In this document: one piece after another, positions 17,596-26,548 of the stretch
How the letters are laid out: each line of letters begins with the position of its first letter
How positions within the stretch are numbered: the first letter of the stretch is position 1
Assembly: GCA_937935075.1 (NCBI GenBank)
Contig: CALGYB010000089.1
Coordinates: forward strand, 1 to 47,417
Reading direction: 5' to 3'
Origin: an uncultured Roseiflexus sp.
GTDB lineage: Bacteria > Chloroflexota > Chloroflexia > Chloroflexales > Roseiflexaceae
DNA: 47,417 bases
Program-made: the position numbers and the translations under genes
The notes under the pieces: model-generated
The model's input: only the letters and a program-made list of their open reading frames with translations
Told to the model about the DNA's origin: nothing
The model's database searches: none

Positions 17596-18673
17596 GCATC
17601 TGATCGGGAACGTCGCGCAGACGCCAGATCAAGCGCTGCGCCACCTGATGATCGAAGGCGATCTGCGCATTTCGCAGCACATCCTCCGGGTCGAACAGCC
17701 CGCGTCCTCTGGCATCGAAACTGTTGGCGACGTAGCGCATAACATCCTGGCGTAGACGAGGCGTCAGCGACATGCCTGCGCGCCTGAGCGCGACAGCCAG
17801 CGGCTCAGAACATTCCATGCGGTTCCACTGCGTCGAACCAATGATCTGAAACAGATGCTCACGGGCTGCAGCAGCATCACGCCGGCCAGCGCGCAGCCAC
17901 AGGCGCTGCACTCCGACCGGCGCTGGCGCCGGCGGATGCCGTGCAGAATGGCTGACCTGGCCGGCGCGGAAAGCAATGATGCCAGCGCGACGCAGTACAT
18001 CGCCGCCCAGCACACCCACGCCCTCGGCCGTATTGACGGTCGCTGTAATCGAGACGTTCGAGGGCACAATCGGGCGCTCATCGTCGGGAACGCCAGGGAG
18101 ACTCAGGCGCGTGCGACCTTCCTCATCAACGCTCAGCAGCGTCGTGAAATAGTAGTTTACCTCTGCCGGATGCATGCCATCGAAGCACACGACGAACACT
18201 TTGCCGGCGCTGCCCGGGTCCGCCGCCTCCTGCAACAGTTCGAGGAAGCGCAACGAGGTAAAATGATCGAACAACGAGCGAAACGAGCGCTCATCACCGG
18301 TTGCCTCGAGCCAGGAGGCATTACCGTTGATCAGCGCATACTGCGGGCTGTCATGGCCAAGGAGCGTCTCGGCGAACAATGTCACCAATTCGGTCTTGCC
18401 GGCGCCCTCGATACCGGTCAGCACCACGAACGGATTGGTTTTCAGCGACACGTAGTACGCAACGATCAGCGTGCGGGAGAATGGCAGACCAGCAGTGCGC
18501 GCAAGCGCCACCATGCGCTGGATCAACTCCTGCTCACCAAATGCGGCATCCCAGTTATCGCGGCTGCTCAGACGCAACAACGGCGGTCGCGGACCATACC
18601 GGGTCGCCTTCCGCAGGCCCTCGCCGGCCACTCCCCCGGCAACGGCGCCGGCGGGATTCGGAAAGTGCAGCAT
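17540..18673 (-). CDS. McrB-like AAA+ ATPase
   Basis: 377 residues. P-loop GIEGAGKT at 87-94, then Walker B region KVFVVCFDGMHPAEVNYYFTTLLS and sensor SNVSITATVNTAEGV. This resembles the McrB/MoxR group, where the Walker B is usually LDEMN; here the Glu position reads Gly, so hydrolysis may be impaired unless the downstream Glu substitutes. A helical lid and winged region follow. AAGGTGG precedes the ATG. It faces the BchI-like gene tail to tail with 56 bases of overlap; a functional pairing is possible but unproven. Confidence 0.72.
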   Translation of the reverse strand: MLHFPNPAGAVAGGVAGEGLRKATRYGPRPPLLRLSSRDNWDAAFGEQELIQRMVALARTAGLPFSRTLIVAYYVSLKTNPFVVLTGIEGAGKTELVTLFAETLLGHDSPQYALINGNASWLEATGDERSFRSLFDHFTSLRFLELLQEAADPGSAGKVFVVCFDGMHPAEVNYYFTTLLSVDEEGRTRLSLPGVPDDERPIVPSNVSITATVNTAEGVGVLGGDVLRRAGIIAFRAGQVSHSARHPPAPAPVGVQRLWLRAGRRDAAAAREHLFQIIGSTQWNRMECSEPLAVALRRAGMSLTPRLRQDVMRYVANSFDARGRGLFDPEDVLRNAQIAFDHQVAQRLIWRLRDVPDQMLTYLISDPDRQHLLAWAG

Positions 18674-18692
18674 ACACCACCTTCAGATTTCG

Positions 18693-19688
18693 CTAATGTG
18701 CGGCGCGTCCGTAGCGGATTTCAGAAGAGTCTCCGACATTGAGTTCACGGAAATCACCCAGCACAACCGCGTGATCGCCGATCAGACTCGATTGCAGCGT
18801 GGCGGAGACGATCTGCGCATCGCGATTGATAATAGAGTCGCGAATGATCGAGTCCTTGACGACCGCTCCCGCCGCTATCGAGACATATGGACCGATGATC
18901 GAATTGATCACCTGCGCCGTATCGTCGATATAGACGGGCGGAATAATGATCGAACCATTCAATCGAGCGGGATCGACATGATCTCGCCCGTGATTAAGCA
19001 GGTACCGATTCGTTTGCAACACCGTTTCCGGTTTCCCGCAGTCTTCCCAGACATCGACCGTCGGCGCGGTGAAGCGGGCGCCATTCTCAACCATCAACTG
19101 AAGGGCGTCGGTCAGGAAGTACTCGCCTTTTGTCTGAATGTTGCGAAGCATGAGCACTTCAATCGCGCGCATCAGCCACTGGATATCGCGCAGATAGTAC
19201 AGACCGATCATTGCCAGTTTCGAGTCATCGGTGGCCGGTTTTTCCACGAGCCTGGTAATGAACCCATCCTGGGTGAACGCCACCCCGAAGCGGCGCGGAT
19301 CGTCCACTTCCTTACAGAAGATGGCGCCATCGATATCCTGTTCGGTCAGATGGCTCAAGTCCGCCTCGAAAATCGTATCCACGAACAGGATGAGCGTGGG
19401 ACCATCAACGACTTCGCGCGCCAGGTAGACGGCGTGCGCCTGACCTTTCAGTTCGGTTTGTTCGATGAACCGCGCCGGGATTTTGTAGTGCGACGTGACA
19501 TAGTCGGCGATTTGATTGCCCAGATACCCGGTGATGAAGATCATCTCGTCAATCGAAAAGCGCGTCAACGTATCGAGGATATGTCCGAGGACGGGCTTTC
19601 CGGCGACCGACACCAGTGGCTTGGGTTTGCTGTACGTATGCGGACGCAGGCGTGTGCCAAGCCCGGCGGTGGGAATAATGACTTTCAT
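18693..19688 (-). CDS. Sugar-1-phosphate nucleotidyltransferase
   Basis: 331 residues, N-terminal Rossmann-like nucleotidyltransferase: MKVIIPTAGLGTRLRPHTYSKPKPLVSVAGKPV, with GLGTRLRP and the KPKPL Lys as NTP and sugar-phosphate contacts. Metal Asp is in LILFVDTIFEAD. The C-terminus (SIIIPPVYIDDTAQVINSIIGPYVSI) is a short left-handed beta-helix. Such enzymes activate glucose-1-phosphate for cell-envelope sugars; the sugar and nucleotide (dTTP or UTP) cannot be fixed here. It lies 19 bases downstream of nothing on its strand and is followed by the McrB-like gene. Confidence 0.9.
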   Translation of the reverse strand: MKVIIPTAGLGTRLRPHTYSKPKPLVSVAGKPVLGHILDTLTRFSIDEMIFITGYLGNQIADYVTSHYKIPARFIEQTELKGQAHAVYLAREVVDGPTLILFVDTIFEADLSHLTEQDIDGAIFCKEVDDPRRFGVAFTQDGFITRLVEKPATDDSKLAMIGLYYLRDIQWLMRAIEVLMLRNIQTKGEYFLTDALQLMVENGARFTAPTVDVWEDCGKPETVLQTNRYLLNHGRDHVDPARLNGSIIIPPVYIDDTAQVINSIIGPYVSIAAGAVVKDSIIRDSIINRDAQIVSATLQSSLIGDHAVVLGDFRELNVGDSSEIRYGRAAH

Positions 19689-19715
19689 AGATGTCCTGTT
19701 CCTGGCGCTCTTAAG

Positions 19716-19952
19716 TCAGTTTTGACCGCTGCGCGAGGCGCAACCGCAGCCGCCGCCACAACACGCGCTGGTTGGCGGGTCGCCCGAGCGCCTCGATGCT
19801 GCATCCGTTCTAAGGGCGATAACGGAGATTGTGCGCCGTACCTGAGGACTGCCACACACGGGACAGTCGATGATCTCGTCGGCGCGATGGAATGGTCGCA
19901 GCGCATCGAAGACGTGCGCGCAATCACTGCACTGATACTCGTAGAGCGGCAT
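19716..19952 (-). CDS. FmdB-family putative zinc ribbon protein
   Basis: 78 residues. MPLYEYQCSDCAHVFDALRPFH with two CxxC pairs (C8-x2-C11 and CPVCGSPQ) is the FmdB/CxxC_CxxC_SSSS pattern. The tail has the additional cluster CCGGGCGCASRSG typical of these proteins. Function is not established in general; some affect amidase transcription. The start at 19952 is chosen over a longer frame because MPLYEY is the conserved beginning. Confidence 0.88.
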   Translation of the reverse strand: MPLYEYQCSDCAHVFDALRPFHRADEIIDCPVCGSPQVRRTISVIALRTDAASRRSGDPPTSACCGGGCGCASRSGQN

Positions 19953-20243
19953 AGGACGTGTTGCGTTCAAGCGGAAACCATATACGTTGATTATAGCACG
20001 ATTGTCGAACCATTGGAACAGCGGCAACCCCAAGCGGGGACGGTGGTGTAGCGCAGCGCGCGCAACGGTTCGCGTATCGTCCTGAACCGCAGCCCGAAAC
20101 CTGTGACCTGTGCATGGCGCCGTCGGCGTGGTTGCCAGCCGTTGCGCATCGGGTGAAGGTGAGAAACGTTCAGCGTCAACGAATGGCGTGCGACAGATGA
20201 GCCTGGGGGCACGCCATCCGCGAAAGGCGCATCAGCCGTCTGG
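19953..20243. other. Gap without identifiable feature
   Basis: Two minus-strand genes flank it. I see no tRNA, no strong stem with a T run and no conserved reading frame. It should contain the promoter of the FmdB-like gene, but no clear -35/-10 pair stands out. Confidence 0.4.
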
Positions 20244-21077
20244 TCATGGCAAGAGCGAAGGGTGCATCACTGTGTGCGGGATGGATGAACGAAAGGAAGA
20301 GGAGTCGCGCGCCAGAAAACTCAACAACAGCATATTGAACTGATCCGGCTCGTCGAGAAACGGGAAGTGGCGACTCTTTGGCATCACCACAACCTGCGCC
20401 AGTGGCACGTGATGGAACAGATCCGCCTGATTGGGATTGACGATTTCATCACGCCCGCCGTGGACAATCAATGCCGGAACTTGCAGACGTGACAGTTCCG
20501 GGCGCAGATCGGTGTACAACATCGAAGCAACGGAACGTTGCAGCGTTCCCGCAGAAGATTTCAGACTGTCATCGAGGATCTCGTGCACCGAGGGGTCGTT
20601 GGTTTCGCCCAGAAAATGGCGGAATAGCAGGCGGCGCAGCCAAGGTGTACTGGCAAATACATTGGCGATCGGGCGATGATAGGTCAATTTAAGGAACCAA
20701 GAGAGCGAGTTGCCGACAATCGGCGCTCCTACCGTCACGACTTTGGCAATGCGGGTGGGGTAATCGAGCGCTGTCTTGAGCGCCACCATGCCACCCATCG
20801 AATGGCCTACCAGCAAAACTTTATCGATCCCTAACGCATCGAGGAAGCGGATAACCTGATGGCTATAGTTGTGAATACTTTCCGACGGGCTTTTGTGGCG
20901 CGACTCGCCGAAACCCCAAAAATCGAACGAGTACGCACGGTACTTCTTTTTCACCTCTTCGATCGTCGGGTACCAGTAGCGCCAGCTCCCCATCCAGCCG
21001 TGCAGAAAGAGGACCGGACGACCACGCCCAAACACTTCGTAGTGTACCGTCTGGTTGTCAATGACAATGATGCTCAT
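20244..21077 (-). CDS. Alpha/beta hydrolase
   Basis: 277 residues. Catalytic triad readable as S93 in GHSMGG, D210 in HGGRDEIV and H237 in SRHFPFLDEP; oxyanion motif FLHGWMGS. The cap region (residues about 120-185) is helical. This is a typical soluble esterase, lipase or C-C hydrolase-like protein of unknown substrate. The C-terminal 25 residues after FLARD are Ser-rich and unlike the family core, possibly a read-through extension. Confidence 0.88.
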   Translation of the reverse strand: MSIIVIDNQTVHYEVFGRGRPVLFLHGWMGSWRYWYPTIEEVKKKYRAYSFDFWGFGESRHKSPSESIHNYSHQVIRFLDALGIDKVLLVGHSMGGMVALKTALDYPTRIAKVVTVGAPIVGNSLSWFLKLTYHRPIANVFASTPWLRRLLFRHFLGETNDPSVHEILDDSLKSSAGTLQRSVASMLYTDLRPELSRLQVPALIVHGGRDEIVNPNQADLFHHVPLAQVVVMPKSRHFPFLDEPDQFNMLLLSFLARDSSSFRSSIPHTVMHPSLLP

Positions 21078-21145
21078 AGGTATATCGTACCATCTTCTGA
21101 ACGCCTGATCATCAGGAATCCAGTCCTATATCGAGAGAACATCTG

Positions 21146-21790
21146 TTACGCGCCGCGCATAGTGACGGTATCGGTCAAACGGGTGCGCACCAGCGTCAGA
21201 TGCTGTTCGCGCTCGCTTAACGACCGCCGCAGCCGGTGCTGCAGTGTGGCGATATCTTCTGAGATAGCGCGCAGTTGTTGCATCTCGCGCTCGAGATCAT
21301 CGAGCAACTGGCTGGCTTGCAACGCTGCCATCGCGTTTGCGCGGTCACGCGACAGCGCCCCCAGGCGATCCTGGATTGCCGCCAGCAACCCCATCAGATT
21401 TGCCCAGGCTTCGTTATCCTGGCGATCACGCGCCTGCAAACCGTGCTGTCGCCCATTGAGCCAGGACTGAATCTGCTCCTGGAGGTCGCTCAGCCGCAAC
21501 TCCAGTTGATCGATGGTGGCCAGCAGATCCGGCGACGTTCGGGCAATGCCGCCGTTCTGCGCCAGCGCCTCGAGGCGTCCCTGCAGCGTCGAGAGGGATG
21601 CGCCGAGTTGCGCCTGGCGCATGGCGACTGCTTCCTGTTCGTTGAGCAGGTCGAGCAGCATCTCACGCAGTTGGGCGGTCTCACTGGCGACCCGCGCCGA
21701 TTGCTGATGGAGCAGATGCGGCACGAACCAGAGCAGCAGCGCAAGCAGTGCCAGCACCATAATGCCAAGCGCAACGAAGAGAACAGACAT
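21146..21790 (-). CDS. Membrane-anchored coiled-coil protein
   Basis: 214 residues. One N-terminal helix (MSVLFVALGIMVLALLALLLWFVPHLL) anchors a long coiled coil of heptad-like Leu, Gln and Glu segments (about 35-205). The architecture recalls RmuC or LapA-type anchored coils but no nuclease domain is present. AAGGGGG about 9 bases before ATG 21790 sets the start; a frame beginning 30 bases earlier is weaker. Function unknown. Confidence 0.7.
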   Translation of the reverse strand: MSVLFVALGIMVLALLALLLWFVPHLLHQQSARVASETAQLREMLLDLLNEQEAVAMRQAQLGASLSTLQGRLEALAQNGGIARTSPDLLATIDQLELRLSDLQEQIQSWLNGRQHGLQARDRQDNEAWANLMGLLAAIQDRLGALSRDRANAMAALQASQLLDDLEREMQQLRAISEDIATLQHRLRRSLSEREQHLTLVRTRLTDTVTMRGA

Positions 21791-21978
21791 ACCATACACC
21801 CCCTTGTTCACTCCTGCCATTCATTATACGAGGATGCGATTACCAGGGTCAACGGTTCCTGGCTTCGCAGGATGACATGTGGATTACACCGGCTTTGACA
21901 ACTTCTGTTTCGACTTCTATAATGCCACTCGCCACACGGTTCACAGAACAGCGACAGATAAGAATGCACAGAACAGAC

Positions 21979-22812
21979 ATGAAGATGCTCAGTCGTATTC
22001 AGCGTATCATCCGGCTGATAGCGATCCTCACTGCCAGCGCAGTCCTCGTTGCCTGTAGTGTTGGATCCAATACGTCCCTCTATGTGCCCGATCTTTTGGA
22101 TCGCCCGCAGGAGTTCAACGGCAAAGACATTACCGTATCCGGCGCGTATCTGGATCGCAATGGACGCCAGGTGTTGGCGCTCGGCATCAGCACCCTCGAT
22201 AATGGTCTGGACGCACAACCGCTCGGCGAGACGATCTGGCTCGAAGGATTCCCGCGCGAAGCCACGACCGAACTCCACCGTCCCGGCGATGCCGTCTATG
22301 GGTTTGTGCGCGTGCAGGGGCGGTTTGAAACCGGCGGTCCATTCGGCGTTGACAATGCTTACCGGCATCGAATCATCGTGGCATCCGCCGAACCGATTGA
22401 ACGGGTGCGCCGTCAGGAATATCGGATCGAGAACCGTCCGCTTGGCGAAGGCAAAGTCAGTCTGTTCGATCTCGTCGCCGATCCAGCGCGGTATAACGGT
22501 CAGACTGTTACGACCCAGGGATACTATTTCTGGAACTCGCTGATCTATGTGCTTGCGGAAGGGGTTTCGACAGAAGAAGATGGGAGCAGCCCACAACCGA
22601 TCGGCAACACGATCTGGATGGAAGGATTTCCGCCGAGCGTCTCTGGCGAACTGAACGTGGGACCGAACAATAGTTTTGTCTGGGGGCGCGTTGAAGTGAC
22701 AGGTCTCTTCCAGGGCGGAGGGAATTTCGGTAAAGACGGCGCCTACCCGGCACAGTTGTTGCTCGACCCCAATAACCCGGCAAGCGCGCGTCCGCTCGAT
22801 CCAAAGAAATAA
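21979..22812 (+). CDS. Lipoprotein with two tandem homologous domains
   Basis: 277 residues. The signal sequence RIIRLIAILTASAVLVAC has a lipobox ending at Cys (LVAC), so the product should be lipidated. The mature part is an internal duplication. Repeat 1 has FNGKDITVSGAYL, LALGIST, PLGETIWLEGFP and YGFVRVQGRFETGGPFG. Repeat 2 has YNGQTVTTQGYYF, VLAEGVST, PIGNTIWMEGFP and WGRVEVTGLFQGGGNFG. This beta-rich pattern resembles an OB-like fold; I recognise no named family. The start ATG 21979 is chosen so that the signal has a short basic n-region. The next gene starts 17 bases after the stop. Confidence 0.78.
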   Translation: MKMLSRIQRIIRLIAILTASAVLVACSVGSNTSLYVPDLLDRPQEFNGKDITVSGAYLDRNGRQVLALGISTLDNGLDAQPLGETIWLEGFPREATTELHRPGDAVYGFVRVQGRFETGGPFGVDNAYRHRIIVASAEPIERVRRQEYRIENRPLGEGKVSLFDLVADPARYNGQTVTTQGYYFWNSLIYVLAEGVSTEEDGSSPQPIGNTIWMEGFPPSVSGELNVGPNNSFVWGRVEVTGLFQGGGNFGKDGAYPAQLLLDPNNPASARPLDPKK

Positions 22813-22829
22813 GACGATACGAGACTGCG

Positions 22830-23498
22830 GTGTACTACTTTGTCGAGCGCATGACCGAAGACGATATCGATCAGGTGCAGATGATCGAGCGCGCCAGTTT
22901 CAGCACGCTCTGGTCGGTCAACACCTATCGCCACGAATTGCGTTCGCCTGCAACGAGCCGATATATCGTCGCTCGCGCGTCGCCGACTCCCCCGCCGCCG
23001 CGCACGGAACGTCCCTCTTTTCGACGCGGGCTGCTCGCGCATCTGCTCCCAGGGTTTCTTGGACAACCACCATCTCACACCCATGATTTTCCGATCGTTG
23101 GCTACGGTGGCGTCTGGCTCAGCGTCGATGAAGGGCACATCACGACGATTGCCGTGGCGCCAGCCTATCGTGGGCGTGGAATCGGAGAACTGCTGCTCAA
23201 CGGGTTGATCGATCAGGCGCTCGAACTGAATGCCGACGTGCTGACGCTCGAGGTGCGCATCAGCAATATCGTCGCTCAACAGTTGTACCTGAAGTATGGC
23301 TTTCGCCCTGCCGGAACGCGCCCTCGCTATTATACGGACAATGGCGAGGACGCGCTGATTATGTGGACGGATCCGATCCGCAGCCCTGCGTATCAGGAGA
23401 AGCTACGTCAACTCCGTGAGCGATTGTTTGCCCGGTTACGCGAGGAGGCGAATGAATCAGGACCGCTGCACAACGATCTCCGCCTCGAAATGGAGTAA
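22830..23498 (+). CDS. GNAT acetyltransferase, RimI-like
   Basis: 222 residues from GTG 22830. The N-terminus (VERMTEDDIDQVQMIERASFSTLWSVNTYRHEL) and the acetyl-CoA loop (ITTIAVAPAYRGRGIGELLL) match RimI-type N-alpha-acetyltransferases, as does LTLEVRISNIVAQQLYLKYGF and RPRYYTDNGEDALIMW. An unusual Pro/Arg-rich insertion of about 35 residues (near 51-86) sits between strands 2 and 3. The substrate may be S18 or another protein N-terminus, by family only. Confidence 0.88.
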   Translation: MYYFVERMTEDDIDQVQMIERASFSTLWSVNTYRHELRSPATSRYIVARASPTPPPPRTERPSFRRGLLAHLLPGFLGQPPSHTHDFPIVGYGGVWLSVDEGHITTIAVAPAYRGRGIGELLLNGLIDQALELNADVLTLEVRISNIVAQQLYLKYGFRPAGTRPRYYTDNGEDALIMWTDPIRSPAYQEKLRQLRERLFARLREEANESGPLHNDLRLEME

Positions 23499-23507
23499 TA
23501 CCTCTGT

Positions 23508-25193
23508 CTACACTTCCATCACGACCGGCAGCACCATTGGGCGGCGACGAGTCTGCCCGTAGAGATAGTCGCTCACCACATCCTTGATCTTGCGATTGAC
23601 GAAGGCGCTGTCCATCTCTGTCTTGCCGCCGCCATTGCGCCTGGACAACGCATCCCGCACGATGTTCTTGGTCGACTCGATCAGATCGTCGGACTGACGC
23701 ATATAGACGAACCCGCGCGAGACGACGTCCGGTCCTGCCACCAGTTCGCCTGTTGTCCGGTCGATGCTGACGACCACCATCAGAATGCCGTCGCGCGCCA
23801 GGAGTTGTCGGTCGCGCACGACCACCTGCCCCACATCGCCAACCGTTGTTCCGTCCACATAGACGTATCCCACGGGGACTTTGCCTGTTGTCCGCGCATA
23901 GTTGCGGCTGAATTCCATGACCGCGCCGTTTTCCGGGATGATCACATTTGAGTCGGAGAACAACCCGCCCATGCCAAGCGCAAGTTTCCGGTAGAGCATC
24001 ATATGGCGATAATCGCCGTGAAACGGCACGACAAACTCCGGGCGCAGAATGGCAAGGACCATCTTGAGCTCTTCCTGTGCAGCGTGACCTGAGACGTGCA
24101 CCGCAAGCCCCGACGGGTTGTCGCTATAGATGACCTCCGCCCCCAGGCGAAACAGGTTGTTGATCACCCGATTGACCGACACCTCATTGCCGGGGATGGG
24201 GGTTGCCGACACCACGACCGTATCGCCTTCTTTGATCTTAACGTGCGGATAATCGCGGTTTGCCATGCGCGCCAGCGCCGACATTGGCTCTCCCTGGCTG
24301 CCGGTGCAGATGACCGCCACCTGATCATCGGTGAGACCGGCCGCCTCCTGTGGCCGGATCAGCGTCCCCTGTTGTGCGCGCAGATACCCGAGTTCGAGTG
24401 CGATGCGCGTTGTATTCTCCATGCTGCGTCCGGCGACGACAACTTTGCGCCCATATGCTTCTGCCGAGTCGATCACCTGTTGCACCCGCGATACGTTCGA
24501 GGCGAAGGTTGCAACGATAATTCGCCCGGGTGCAGTTGCGAAGATCGAGTCGAACGCCTCGCCGACGACCTGTTCGCTCGGTGTGTATCCTTTCGACTCG
24601 ACGCGCACGCAGTCGGTGATCAGCAACAACGGCGATCGCCGCCCCAACTCCGAGAGTTTGATCAGATCGGTTGGTCGTCCATCGACCGGCGTATGGTCGA
24701 ACTTCCAGTCGGTCAGGTAAATTGCCAGTCCGACAGGCGTATCGATGGCCAGACCGACCGTATCCGGGATCGAATGCGCCACGCTAAACGGTTCGATAGA
24801 GAAGGAACCGACAGTAAATGGCTCGCCTGCCTGCATTTTTATCAGCCTGGCGTGATCGAGCAGGCGATGTTCCTTGAGTTTGCCCGTCAGCATGCCCAGG
24901 GTCAGCGGCGTACCATAGATCGGCGGAAAATCGAGTTCCGGCGCCAGGTATGGCACTGCGCCCATGTGATCTTCGTGCCCGTGGGTCAGCACAATGGCCT
25001 TGATTTTGTCCTTCTGGTCACGCAAATAGGTGATGTCCGGCAGCACCAGATCGACGCCGAGCATATCGGCTTCCGGGAACATCACCCCACAATCGAGCAC
25101 CAGAATCTCATCGTTTTGTTCCAACACCCACATGTTGCGGCCCACTTCACCGGCGCCGCCGAGCGGAATTGCACGTAATCTGTTTTTTGCCAT
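23508..25193 (-). CDS. rnj: Ribonuclease J
   Basis: 561 residues, metallo-beta-lactamase/beta-CASP RNase. Metal motif H71-G-H73-E-D75-H76, then DWKFDHTPVDG, SAEAYGRKVVVAGRSMENT and the beta-CASP histidines in AVHVSGHAAQEELK and FVVPFHGDYRHM. The GGAGEVGRNMWVLE start is typical. The enzyme has endo- and 5'-exonuclease activity in mRNA decay and rRNA maturation. The C-terminal domain is full length for the family. Confidence 0.96.
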   Translation of the reverse strand: MAKNRLRAIPLGGAGEVGRNMWVLEQNDEILVLDCGVMFPEADMLGVDLVLPDITYLRDQKDKIKAIVLTHGHEDHMGAVPYLAPELDFPPIYGTPLTLGMLTGKLKEHRLLDHARLIKMQAGEPFTVGSFSIEPFSVAHSIPDTVGLAIDTPVGLAIYLTDWKFDHTPVDGRPTDLIKLSELGRRSPLLLITDCVRVESKGYTPSEQVVGEAFDSIFATAPGRIIVATFASNVSRVQQVIDSAEAYGRKVVVAGRSMENTTRIALELGYLRAQQGTLIRPQEAAGLTDDQVAVICTGSQGEPMSALARMANRDYPHVKIKEGDTVVVSATPIPGNEVSVNRVINNLFRLGAEVIYSDNPSGLAVHVSGHAAQEELKMVLAILRPEFVVPFHGDYRHMMLYRKLALGMGGLFSDSNVIIPENGAVMEFSRNYARTTGKVPVGYVYVDGTTVGDVGQVVVRDRQLLARDGILMVVVSIDRTTGELVAGPDVVSRGFVYMRQSDDLIESTKNIVRDALSRRNGGGKTEMDSAFVNRKIKDVVSDYLYGQTRRRPMVLPVVMEV

Positions 25194-25249
25194 AGGTGCA
25201 TATGAGGCGACAACTCTTCGGTTGTTCCCGCCTCGCTCCTTTCCTTTCC

Positions 25250-25268
25250 GGCTGCTCCTGGAGCAGCC
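25250..25268 (-). other. Stem-loop in the leader of the RNase J gene
   Basis: GGCTGCT-CCTGG-AGCAGCC is a perfect 7-bp stem with a five-base loop, 57 bases upstream of the RNase J start. Leader structure is notable because RNase J messages can be self-cleaved; a weak terminator for the upstream gene is an alternative, though there is no T run. Confidence 0.3.
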
Positions 25269-25315
25269 CCACTACAATGCAATCGACTATTGCACAGGCC
25301 GAAGCTCTCAGCCTG

Positions 25316-25891
25316 TTATGCCCCTGATAATGCCGGCTGCGCATCGTTCAAGCCGGCGTGCGCGCGGATTTCGCGCAACAGATCATCACGGTTTTCAACA
25401 CCGGAGTAAATCGGCAAACGCCCGGCGCCGCATGCCTGCCGATGCAGCCAGCGCACTAGCGGATTGCGAATCTGAATCGATGGATCATCACGCAACGTCA
25501 CCTCATCGAGAGGATCATCTGCATCGTCATTGCAGCGCCGAATGCCAACCACACTGCTCCATGGGCAGGTGAGCGCAATACCAAACGACGTAAAGCGCAA
25601 CCCGACGTCGGTCGGCGTATACTGCGCGCCCAACTCCTCGAGGATGCTCCACGCCACCAGTGGCGTTGCTACCAGCAACACGACCATGAGCAATGCGGGA
25701 ATTATCTGACCGAGCGACAGTCCGCGGTCAAGGTTTTCGCGCAACGCCTGAAACAATCCAGTAGAAGGATCACTACTGGTCGCAATCGAGATGCGCAGCG
25801 TCCACAGTGCAAACACCCAGATCAACAGCGCGCCGATCAGCAATGCCATGGCGCTGCGCCGTCCAGACGGAGAGAGACGATACGTCGTCAT
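25316..25891 (-). CDS. Membrane protein, two helices, PH-like C-terminus
   Basis: About 191 residues. Two hydrophobic helices (near 13-33 and 60-82) are followed by a soluble part with YTPTDVGLRFTSFGIALTCPWSSVVGIRRC, which looks like a bacterial PH-type membrane domain (DUF304-like); the assignment is tentative. ATG 25891 lies 7 bases after the stop of the upstream uracil-DNA glycosylase gene, so the genes likely form one transcript. Confidence 0.68.
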   Translation of the reverse strand: MTTYRLSPSGRRSAMALLIGALLIWVFALWTLRISIATSSDPSTGLFQALRENLDRGLSLGQIIPALLMVVLLVATPLVAWSILEELGAQYTPTDVGLRFTSFGIALTCPWSSVVGIRRCNDDADDPLDEVTLRDDPSIQIRNPLVRWLHRQACGAGRLPIYSGVENRDDLLREIRAHAGLNDAQPALSGA

Positions 25892-25897
25892 GGGCAA

Positions 25898-26515
25898 TCA
25901 GAACAATGACAGTTGTTGCACTTCGGGTTCATCCGGCTTGTCAGGAGCGACAGCCGACTGAGCGCTCTGTGCTTCCGCCTGCGCAATGAATTCCGGCAAT
26001 CTCCGAAAATCGGCTTCGATCAACGCCCGGTACTGCGGTTGATGAAGCGCCGCAGCCGGATGCATCATTGGAATGATCATGCGCCCGCCGATCCAGCGCG
26101 GCTGACCGTGAATGCGGGAGATTTTTTCGCCGGGGAACCAGCGCGCCATCGAGAAGCGCCCGAGGGTCACAATGACCAACGGGTTCAATGCTGCAATCTG
26201 CCGATCGAGAAACTGGCTGCATGCGGCGATTTCGTCCGGCTGCGGGTCGCGATTATCCGGTGGCCGATGTTTGATGACATTGGCGATGAAGACTTCACTG
26301 CGCCGTAGACCGGCAAGCCCAAGCAACTCTTCGAGAAACTGCCCGGCAGCGCCAACGAACGGCCGTCCCTGGCGATCTTCGTGGAAGCCGGGCGCTTCGC
26401 CGATGAACATAACTTTTGCGTCTGCTGGTCCTTCGCCTGGAACGGCTCTCATCGCCGACTGATGCAGCCGGCATGCGGTGCATGCGCGCACTTCGTCGGC
26501 AATTTGCTGAAGCAT
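25898..26515 (-). CDS. Family 4 uracil-DNA glycosylase (with one altered Fe-S ligand)
   Basis: 205 residues from ATG 26515; TTG 26530, with GAGGA 8 bases ahead, is a plausible alternative start. Motifs: ACTACRLH (two Cys), GEAPGFHEDRQGRPFVGAAG (active-site loop), NVIKHRPPDNRDPQPDEIAAC and MHPAA. The enzyme removes uracil from DNA. The 4Fe-4S site uses four Cys; here C12 and C15 and the Cys in IAACSQ are present, but the usual KCRPP cysteine is His. The tail PEVQQLSLF resembles a beta-clamp binding peptide (QxxLxxF). Confidence 0.92.
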   Translation of the reverse strand: MLQQIADEVRACTACRLHQSAMRAVPGEGPADAKVMFIGEAPGFHEDRQGRPFVGAAGQFLEELLGLAGLRRSEVFIANVIKHRPPDNRDPQPDEIAACSQFLDRQIAALNPLVIVTLGRFSMARWFPGEKISRIHGQPRWIGGRMIIPMMHPAAALHQPQYRALIEADFRRLPEFIAQAEAQSAQSAVAPDKPDEPEVQQLSLF

Positions 26516-26548
26516 GTTGGCTGCGCTCAACGCTGCATTCCTCGACAA

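Noticed and set aside
18471-20051. Long plus-strand frame across the nucleotidyltransferase gene
   Set aside because: Opposite a clear nucleotidyltransferase and FmdB gene; no signature residues.
24096-25178. Plus-strand frame opposite RNase J
   Set aside because: RNase J motifs on the other strand are unambiguous.
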